The translations under genes and the position numbers were made by a program. Below, one piece after another: positions 31,873 to 37,282 of a stretch of 37,282 nucleotides of DNA; within the stretch, counting starts at the first letter, position 1; each line of letters opens with the position of its first letter. Origin of the DNA: Deltaproteobacteria bacterium (lineage in GTDB: Bacteria > Desulfobacterota > Desulfomonilia > UBA1062); assembly GCA_029547045.1 (NCBI GenBank), contig JAKPQL010000127.1, positions 1-37,282 on the forward strand, given 5' to 3'. The notes below the pieces were generated by a model. That model had not been told where the DNA came from and did no database searches. It saw only the letters and a list, made by a program, of their open reading frames with translations.

Positions 31873-33237
31873 GTGAACGAGGCATACCGGAGCATACCGA
31901 AGGTGGACGCCGTGCTCGGCGAGAAGGCCGTATCCGAGCTGCCCTACGACGAGGGGATCGTCAAGAGGCTGCTTCGCGACAGGCTCGACATGATCAGGGC
32001 CGCCATCAGCCAGGGCAGGATGGAGCGGAGCCCCGCGGCGGCGGAGGTGGCCCTCGAGGTGGCCCGGGAGGTGCGTGCCGTCATGGAGTCGGGCCTGGCA
32101 AGGGTGGTCAACGCCTCCGGCGTGGTGGTCTTCACCAACCTCGGCAGGGCGCCGCTGGCCAAGGAGGCGGTCCATGCGGCCGCGGACGCGGCCCAGTGGT
32201 ACTCCGACCTCGAATACAGCCTCGCGAAAGGCACCCGCGGTTCGCGCCAGGACCACATCCGGCCCATCACCAGGGCCTGCTTCGGGGCTGAGGACGCCCT
32301 GGTGGTGAACAACAACGCGGCAGCGGTCATGCTCGTGCTGGCGAGCCTGGCAAAAGGCAGGGAGGTCATCGTGTCCCGGGGCGAGCTCGTGGAGATCGGC
32401 GGCTCCTTCCGCATGCCCGACGTCATGGCGCTCAGCGGCGCGGTCATGCGGGAGGTTGGCACCACCAACAAGACAAAGCTCGACGACTACCGAAGCGCCA
32501 TCGGCAGCGGCACCGGCCTCATCATGAAGGTGCACCGGAGCAACTTCTCCGTGGTGGGATTCACCGACGAGGTGGAGATCGAGGCCCTGGGGGCCCTGGG
32601 CAGGGAGTTCGGCATCCCCGTGTTCGTCGACATGGGCTCGGGGGTCCCCTTCGACCTGGCGTTTGCCGGCATACCGGGAGAGTGGACCATCCCCTCGTGC
32701 CTGCAGCAGGGCGCCGACGTCGTGTGCTTCAGCGGCGACAAGGTGCTGGGAGGGCCCCAGGCGGGCATCATCCTGGGCAGGGCCGACCTGGTGGCGGCCA
32801 TGGCACGGCACCCGCTGCACCGGGCAGTTCGCGTGGACAAGTTCACCATCGCCTCCCTGGGCGCCACCCTGCGGCTCCTCGCCCAGGGCAGGGTGGAGCG
32901 CATCCCTGTGCTCAGGATGATCACCGAAGACCTGGCCGAGGTGAAGAAGCGCGCCCAGCGGCTGCTGCGCCTGGTGAAGGTGAAGGGCGCCCGGATCGTG
33001 CCCACAAGGGCCGTCATCGGCGGCGGGTCCGCGCCCACCAAGAGCTTCCCCTCCTACGGCCTGCTCCTGAGGGTCTCCCATGCCAGCGATGTCCACGCGC
33101 GGCTCAGGGCGAAGAGACCAGCGGTGCTCTGCCGCATCGAGGAGGACACCCTGGTCTTCGACGTGAAGGCCCTGGACCCGCAGGAGGTGCCTGTGCTCGC
33201 ACGCGCCATCAACGAGGTGCTCGGCCATGGCGCGTAG
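31873..33237 (+). CDS. selA: L-seryl-tRNA(Sec) selenium transferase
   Basis: 454 aa from the GTG at 31873, which has GGAAGGGGGG upstream; an in-frame GTG at 31840 is an alternative. The PLP-dependent enzyme converts seryl-tRNA(Sec) to selenocysteinyl-tRNA with selenophosphate. N-terminus YRSIPKVDAVL, then VVNASGVVVFTNLGRAPL, YSLAKGTRGSR, and SGDKVLGGPQAGII with the PLP lysine at K290, close to the E. coli position. GTTNKTKLDDY and FVDMGSG are also typical. Normal length. It shows the organism can make selenoproteins; selB, selC and selD are not in the window. It overlaps the patatin gene by 11 bp, starting an apparent operon. Confidence 0.95.
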   Translation: MNEAYRSIPKVDAVLGEKAVSELPYDEGIVKRLLRDRLDMIRAAISQGRMERSPAAAEVALEVAREVRAVMESGLARVVNASGVVVFTNLGRAPLAKEAVHAAADAAQWYSDLEYSLAKGTRGSRQDHIRPITRACFGAEDALVVNNNAAAVMLVLASLAKGREVIVSRGELVEIGGSFRMPDVMALSGAVMREVGTTNKTKLDDYRSAIGSGTGLIMKVHRSNFSVVGFTDEVEIEALGALGREFGIPVFVDMGSGVPFDLAFAGIPGEWTIPSCLQQGADVVCFSGDKVLGGPQAGIILGRADLVAAMARHPLHRAVRVDKFTIASLGATLRLLAQGRVERIPVLRMITEDLAEVKKRAQRLLRLVKVKGARIVPTRAVIGGGSAPTKSFPSYGLLLRVSHASDVHARLRAKRPAVLCRIEEDTLVFDVKALDPQEVPVLARAINEVLGHGA

Positions 33238-34132
33238 GATCGGCTTCGCCCTGGGCGGCGGAGGGGTCCGGGGGCTCGCGAACATAGGCGTCGTGAAGGC
33301 GCTCGTCAAGTCCGGCATCGTGCCGGACGTGGTGGCCGGCACGAGCATGGGGGCCATCGTGGGCTCCATGTACGCCGACAGCCTCGACATCGAGGCCGTG
33401 GAGCAGTCCATCCGGGACCTGCTCGGGTCGGAGGAGTTCCGCGACAAGGTGCGGATGCTTTCCGGTTCGTCCGACATGGATCAGGGGTTCTTTGAACGGG
33501 TCTTCGAGACGGCCAAGAAGGGCTACTTCTTCTACCGCTTCCTGTTCCGGCAGTCGGTGGTGTCCACCGGGGCCTTCTTCACCGAGATGGACCGCATCAT
33601 CCCGGACAAGAGCTTCTCCCAGCTCAGGATTCCCTTTGCCTGCATGGCCCTGGACCTGGTGTCGGGCTACCCCCAGATCCTGCACTCGGGGCCGGTCCGC
33701 CAGGCGGTGAAGGCGTCAAGCGCAGTGCCGGGCATACTGCCGCCCGTGGCCCTGGACAACCGTGTGTGCGTGGACGGGGGGTGGGTGGAGTCCGTTCCGG
33801 TCTCCGCTGCCAGGGTGCTGGGCGCCCGATTCGTGGTGGCAGTGGACGTGTCGCGGGAGATCACGCCGGTGAGCTACAAGGAGGACATCAGGAACAGCCT
33901 GGACGTGCTCATGAGGGCGGGGGACATCACCCGCCTCCTCATGAACGCCCTGCGGACGAGGGAGGCCCACTTCGTCATCAGCCCGGATGTGGGAGACGCC
34001 GAGTGGTCAGAGTTCGAGGACTTCGACACCTACGTCCAGGCCGGATACCGCGCCGGTCTGAGAGCGGCCCCGGGACTGAAGAAGGCCATGATGCTGCACC
34101 GTATCAGGACGCTGCTGTGGAAGGGAAGATAG
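33227..34132 (+). CDS. Patatin-like phospholipase (RssA/NTE type)
   Basis: 301 aa, ATG at 33227. The oxyanion loop FALGGGGVRGLANIGV is at 7-23, the nucleophile is S40 in AGTSMGA (GxSxG), and the catalytic Asp is D183 in CVDGGWVE. This Ser-Asp dyad and the length match bacterial RssA/YchK-type patatins, which hydrolyse phospholipid or acyl esters in the cytoplasm or at the membrane. It begins inside the last codons of selA (11-bp overlap) and overlaps the pseudouridine synthase by 16 bp, so the three are likely cotranscribed though functionally unrelated. No signal peptide. Confidence 0.9.
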   Translation: MARRIGFALGGGGVRGLANIGVVKALVKSGIVPDVVAGTSMGAIVGSMYADSLDIEAVEQSIRDLLGSEEFRDKVRMLSGSSDMDQGFFERVFETAKKGYFFYRFLFRQSVVSTGAFFTEMDRIIPDKSFSQLRIPFACMALDLVSGYPQILHSGPVRQAVKASSAVPGILPPVALDNRVCVDGGWVESVPVSAARVLGARFVVAVDVSREITPVSYKEDIRNSLDVLMRAGDITRLLMNALRTREAHFVISPDVGDAEWSEFEDFDTYVQAGYRAGLRAAPGLKKAMMLHRIRTLLWKGR

Positions 34133-35082
34133 AGGCCGCGGCCAGTATGGCGGACGCCGGTACGCGCCTGGACGTCTTCGTGGCGCGGCACGCGGGGCTC
34201 AGCCGGTCGGAAGCGGCCCGCCGCATCGAGACCGGCGAGATCCTGGTGGACGGCACCCGAAGGAAGCCATCCTTTACCCTGAGGCCCGGTATGCGCGTCC
34301 ACGGGGCCTGGGCCGAGGGATCCCGGGAACTGGAGCCTGCAGCCTGCGGCATCGAGCTCACCGTCCTCTTCGAGGACCCGTGGATCGCTCTCATCGACAA
34401 GCCCGCAGGGCTCGTGGTGCACCCGGGGGCGGGCAATTCAACGCACACCCTGGTGAACGCACTGCTGGCCCGCTACCCGTCGATCAGGGACGTGGGCGAC
34501 CCTGCCCGGCCGGGCATCGTGCACCGGCTGGACAAGCTCACCTCCGGGGTGATGGTGGTGGCGCTCACGGCAGACGCCCACGCGGCGCTCTCGGCGGCCT
34601 TCAAGGCCCACAGGCACACCCGGGAGTATCTGGCCGTGTGCCACGGGCAGCTCCGGGGCGCTTCCGGCACCATCGAGACCTTCATGGAGCGAAACCCGAA
34701 GGACCGCAAGCGGATGACCTCCCGCACCGAGGAGGGCCGCAGGGCCGTGACCCACTGGGAGGTCCTGCGCAGGTGGCAGGACTTCTCGCTCGTGCGCCTT
34801 CGTCTGGAGACGGGCAGGACACACCAGATCCGGGTCCACCTCTCTGAGCAGGGCAACCCGCTCGCGGGCGACCCGGTCTACGGCGGAAGGAGGGGGGCCC
34901 GCTCGCTTGCCGACCCGGTGCTCAGGCAGGCGGTGTCCGGCCTGGGCCGCCAGATGCTCCACGCCTGCCTGCTCGGCATCACGCATCCCGCCACCGGCGA
35001 GCCCATGGTGTTCACCAGCCCCCTGCCCGCGGACATGGAGGCATTCATTGCCGTCCTGGACGCGCACGACAGGCGTGGATGA
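34117..35082 (+). CDS. rluD: RluA-family 23S rRNA pseudouridine synthase (RluD-like)
   Basis: 321 aa from the GTG at 34117, with AGGA seven bases before it; an ATG at 34147 is an alternative but its AGAGG is too far away. The S4 RNA-binding domain is at about 12-65 (GTRLDVFVARHAGLSRSEAA, GEILVDGTRRKPS). The catalytic domain has IDKPAGLVVHPGAGN, the HRLDKLTSGV signature with catalytic D139, RREYLA-like TREYLAVCHG, and RLETGRTHQIRVHL. This is the RluC/RluD branch, which modifies helix 69 or nearby uridines of 23S rRNA. The assignment to RluD rather than another RluA-group member is by S4 domain and order only. Confidence 0.9.
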   Translation: MEGKIEAAASMADAGTRLDVFVARHAGLSRSEAARRIETGEILVDGTRRKPSFTLRPGMRVHGAWAEGSRELEPAACGIELTVLFEDPWIALIDKPAGLVVHPGAGNSTHTLVNALLARYPSIRDVGDPARPGIVHRLDKLTSGVMVVALTADAHAALSAAFKAHRHTREYLAVCHGQLRGASGTIETFMERNPKDRKRMTSRTEEGRRAVTHWEVLRRWQDFSLVRLRLETGRTHQIRVHLSEQGNPLAGDPVYGGRRGARSLADPVLRQAVSGLGRQMLHACLLGITHPATGEPMVFTSPLPADMEAFIAVLDAHDRRG

Positions 35083-35139
35083 GCCGTCTTCCACGTCGAA
35101 CCGCTTGACTTTGCAGCCCGCTTTCCCGATCATGGCGCC

Positions 35140-35550
35140 ATGCGCAGGGTAGGGGACGTACTCGCACGGTCGAACCGGCAGATGGGCCAGGTGCTGAAGA
35201 TCCGGAGCAGGTGGACCGAGATCGCGGGCGAGGTGCTCTCGGCCCACACCGAGCCCGTGGTGGTGAAGGCAAAGGTTCTGCAGGTCCTGTGCGACTCGCC
35301 GGCTTGGGCGCAGCAGGTGGGCATCCTCTCGGCCACCCTCCAGGAGCAGGTCAGGAAGATCGCCGGCGTCACGCTGACCAAGGTGGAGGGCAGGTTCGGC
35401 ATGGTGCGAAGGCCCCCTGCGCGGAAACCCGTGAGGCCAGCCGTGACGCGGCCCGACATCGACCCGGCGGACATCGACAGGATCAGGGACCGCTCGCTGG
35501 CCGCCGCGGTGCGCGCATGGGCGGGCAGGGAAGGGGAGGATGATGGCTGA
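35140..35550 (+). CDS. DUF721/DciA-like protein
   Basis: 136 aa. The N-terminal two thirds match DUF721: RVGDVLARSNRQMGQVLKI, RWTEIAGEVLSAHTEPV, VLQVLCDSPAWAQQVGIL and LQEQVRKIAGV. Family members called DciA help load the replicative helicase in bacteria without DnaC. The C-terminal 45 residues are a basic, proline-rich linker and a short helix (RDRSLAAAVRAW). It lies 57 bp after rluD and its end overlaps the next gene by 8-11 bp. Whether this copy loads helicase is unknown; the short form with only this domain is common. Confidence 0.8.
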   Translation: MRRVGDVLARSNRQMGQVLKIRSRWTEIAGEVLSAHTEPVVVKAKVLQVLCDSPAWAQQVGILSATLQEQVRKIAGVTLTKVEGRFGMVRRPPARKPVRPAVTRPDIDPADIDRIRDRSLAAAVRAWAGREGEDDG

Positions 35551-36232
35551 GTGTACAAAAGGTCCGATCAGGGGGATGGCGATTCTGGGCCTCGTCGCGG
35601 TTTTGCTCTGGGCCGCACGGACCGAGGCCATGGGCGGCCTGGTGAGACTGTTCGGGAGCACCGCCCACACGCCCGGCGAGCTCGTCGAATTCCTGGATTC
35701 ACCCCGCGCCGACACCAGGGGCGTCCAGGTGAACGGCCATGTCCTGGAGATCGGCAAGAGGCCGTCCATGCAGGTCCTGCAGGGATATCCCGGGGTCATG
35801 TACCAGATGCGTCCCTACCGGCAGGCGAATCTCATGTACCGGAACTTCACCAAGCCCGAGGTGGTGGACTTCTGCACCGGCATCACGGGCCGGGCCTACG
35901 GAGACCTGCGCAGATACGCCGGTTCCCAGGGCGGACCCGCGCCGGTGTGGAAGGGGACCATGAAACAGGGCCAGGTAACCCTGTGGCGGGTGACGCGGTT
36001 CACGTACCTGGCGGACGGACTAACAGGCAAGCACGTCTTCATGGGCCAGGTGGAACTGGCCAAACGGCTCGGCATGGATGACGACCAGGTCATGAAGACC
36101 ATCGTGCCCGCGCAGGAGCAGTGGCTGCAGGAACTCAGGAAAGGACCGGATATGCGCAGGTTCGTGCCCGTGCAGGAGGCAGGGCCCGTGAGGGACGAGC
36201 TCTTAGCCTGGCTGCAGACCAGGGAGGAGTAA
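35543..36232 (+). CDS. Exported protein of unknown function
   Basis: 229 aa from the ATG at 35543; an ATG at 35540 is adjacent but too close to the AGGGGAGG ribosome binding site. Residues 1-27 form a signal peptide or N-terminal anchor (KGPIRGMAILGLVAVLLWAARTEA), with possible cleavage after TEA. The rest is a mixed globular domain with HTPGELVEFLDSPRAD, MYQMRPYRQANLMYRN, VWKGTMKQGQVTLWRVTRFTYLADG and a helical tail. There is one cysteine in the mature part, so no disulphide is expected. I recognise no family. It is translationally coupled to the DUF721 gene and is the last gene of the selA operon. Confidence 0.7.
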   Translation: MAECTKGPIRGMAILGLVAVLLWAARTEAMGGLVRLFGSTAHTPGELVEFLDSPRADTRGVQVNGHVLEIGKRPSMQVLQGYPGVMYQMRPYRQANLMYRNFTKPEVVDFCTGITGRAYGDLRRYAGSQGGPAPVWKGTMKQGQVTLWRVTRFTYLADGLTGKHVFMGQVELAKRLGMDDDQVMKTIVPAQEQWLQELRKGPDMRRFVPVQEAGPVRDELLAWLQTREE

Positions 36233-36256
36233 AGTTTTTTTAAGGAATTTACTGCA

Positions 36257-36341
36257 ACCGACGATTTCAACGATCCTGGCCTACAAGGACTGAGCCATGG
36301 ATTCCCGGACCGTGCCGGCCAGGATCGTTGAAATCGTCGGT
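36257..36341. repeat. 25-bp perfect inverted repeat with a 35-nt loop
   Basis: Arms 36257-36281 and 36317-36341 are perfectly complementary and contain a core CGATTTCAACGATCCTGG. The right arm is followed by CCAGGTTTTTCC, so the structure could act as a large terminator for the selA operon. The perfect 25-bp stem and long loop are unusual for a terminator and could also mark a small mobile or repeat element. No second copy is seen in the window. Confidence 0.85.
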
Positions 36342-36407
36342 CCAGGTTTTTCCTGCCCAGGATGACGGTCGGTGCTGTCAATCCCAAGCACAGCAGTCAT
36401 TATTCAT

Positions 36408-36436
36408 AAACTGTAAACACTGTTTACAATTATAAT
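36408..36436 (+). promoter_or_regulatory. Promoter of the acyl-CoA dehydrogenase gene with consensus TATAAT
   Basis: TATAAT at 36431-36436 is a perfect -10. The -35 region at 17-bp spacing (AAACTG at 36408-36413) is poor, suggesting an activator or a regulated promoter. The leader is about 60 nt and the operator palindrome fills the spacer. Confidence 0.6.
36412..36428. promoter_or_regulatory. Palindromic operator TGTAAACACTGTTTACA
   Basis: Seven-base arms TGTAAAC and GTTTACA flank ACT. It ends two bases before a consensus TATAAT (36431-36436), so a bound dimer would cover the promoter and block RNA polymerase. The form fits TetR- or LacI-type repressor sites. It controls the acyl-CoA dehydrogenase gene starting at 36505; the regulator is not in the window. 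Confidence 0.7.
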
Positions 36437-36504
36437 CCGTTCCTGTACTATCCCCTCACCGGCCGTAAAAACCGGCTCAAACCCAACACGCACAAGGAGG
36501 CGCC

Positions 36505-37282
36505 ATGTCGCTGCCAGACCGGAACAACCCCTATGCCTTTGACGCGTACCTGGAGTGGAGGAGCGGCTGCGACTACTACCGCGACGACCCGTTCTTCCAG
36601 AAGGTGGTGAAGCACTTCACCGAGGACTCGTGGCAGAGGATCCACGAGGAGCTCTCCCGGCTGTCCGGCCTGGTCTCCTACCGCTGGAGGGACTTCAGCG
36701 AGCAGGCGGCGGTCCCGGAGAAACGGCCCTTCATAACGCACTTCGATGGCCACAACCACCGCATCGACCGGATCGTGCGCCCCATGGAGGTGCTCACCAT
36801 GGAGAAGGAGGTCTTCTCCGAGGCCCTGTTCTCCGCCAGGACCGAGCCCTGGATGAAGCTCGCCAAGATGTACCTCATCTACCAGAACGGAGAGGCCTGC
36901 ATCGCATGCCCCCTCACCTGCACCGAGGGCCTGGTGGAGCTCCTCAGGAAGTTCGCGGACAGCGACGAAACGCGGCGCATCCTCCTGCACTGCAGCGAGG
37001 GCATTGACGGCGACTTCGGCATCGGCGCCCAGTACCTCTCCGAAATCCAGGGGGGCTCCGACGTGCCGTCAAACGTGCTGGAGGCGGTCCAGGAGGACGG
37101 CGCGTGGCGCCTGTACGGAAAGAAGTTCTTCTGTTCGGCAACGCACGCCGACTATGCCGTGGTGACGGCCAAGCCCGCGGGTTCAGAGAAGGTTGCGCTG
37201 TTCGTGGTACCCTCGTGGCTGCCCGGTGACAAGGCCCGGGAGAGGCGCAACGGCTGCACCATCGACCGCATCAAGTGGAAGC
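36505..37282 (+). CDS. AidB-like acyl-CoA dehydrogenase, 3' end outside window
   Basis: 259 complete codons are visible from the ATG at 36505, which has AAGGAGG seven bases upstream; the frame is open at the edge. N-terminal helices (NNPYAFDAYLEW, CDYYRDDPFFQKVVKHF) are of the AidB/acyl-CoA dehydrogenase N-domain. ACPLTCTEGL and LSEIQGGSDVPSNVLEA carry the flavin-contact motif (TExxGGSD type) and YGKKFFCSATHADYAVVTAK leads into the beta domain. AidB-type proteins differ from ordinary beta-oxidation enzymes by an elongated N-terminus, seen here. Substrate unknown. It starts a new transcription unit with its own operator. Confidence 0.88.
   Translation, partial: MSLPDRNNPYAFDAYLEWRSGCDYYRDDPFFQKVVKHFTEDSWQRIHEELSRLSGLVSYRWRDFSEQAAVPEKRPFITHFDGHNHRIDRIVRPMEVLTMEKEVFSEALFSARTEPWMKLAKMYLIYQNGEACIACPLTCTEGLVELLRKFADSDETRRILLHCSEGIDGDFGIGAQYLSEIQGGSDVPSNVLEAVQEDGAWRLYGKKFFCSATHADYAVVTAKPAGSEKVALFVVPSWLPGDKARERRNGCTIDRIKWK

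Noticed and set aside
31450-33477. 675-aa minus-strand open frame over selA
   Set aside because: selA is unmistakable on the other strand, and this frame has no recognisable motif.
1-37282. CRISPR arrays, rRNA or tRNA genes
   Set aside because: No regularly spaced direct repeats and no cloverleaf or rRNA-like conserved stretch were seen on reading; a covariance-model scan was not possible.

Overview
The window is GC-rich bacterial chromosome carrying a surface-polysaccharide (O-antigen or capsule type) region, followed on the right by housekeeping genes. The overall style (high GC, selA, many TPR membrane proteins, an AidB-like acyl-CoA dehydrogenase) suggests a deltaproteobacterial or Desulfobacterota-like organism. 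That placement is inference; no rRNA or marker in the window proves it.

Left edge (1-7.2 kb): an exported TIG/PASTA protein runs off the window. Next come a leftward pair of membrane-TPR proteins (a TMTC-like protein and a 765-aa 'WFQMAYG' protein), a divergent acyltransferase, and an internally deleted acyltransferase remnant. Centre (7.2-22.7 kb): the glycan cluster, almost all on the minus strand. It holds a WbpG-type N-acetyl sugar amidotransferase with HisF2 and HisH2 (the acetamidino-sugar trio), a Wzx-type flippase, four minus-strand glycosyltransferases outside the flippase block plus one inside it, three methyltransferases, and two more acyltransferases. Two blocks, about 9.87-13.49 kb and 15.8-19.8 kb, are visibly AT-rich against GC-rich surroundings and look acquired. 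The second contains a decayed IS5-type transposase. No initiating transferase, Wzz or certain Wzy is visible.

Right of the cluster (22.8-31.7 kb): a polytopic membrane protein, a second TMTC-like plus 'WFQMAYG' pair in the same order but on the plus strand, then a third TMTC-like gene convergent with it, preceded by a HEPN-like protein. The two pairs flank the cluster as mirror images, each with an acyltransferase on its inner, divergent side. All five large proteins end in the same C-terminal TPR cap. This duplicated GT-C/TPR module is the most interesting part of the window; a role in transferring or polymerising surface glycans, or in protein O-glycosylation, is a hypothesis.

Housekeeping end (31.8-37.3 kb): selA, a patatin-like phospholipase, an RluA/RluD-type pseudouridine synthase, a DciA-like DUF721 protein and an unknown exported protein lie head to tail with overlaps, apparently as one operon. 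A 25-bp perfect inverted repeat and a palindromic operator with a TATAAT box then precede an AidB-like acyl-CoA dehydrogenase cut by the window end.
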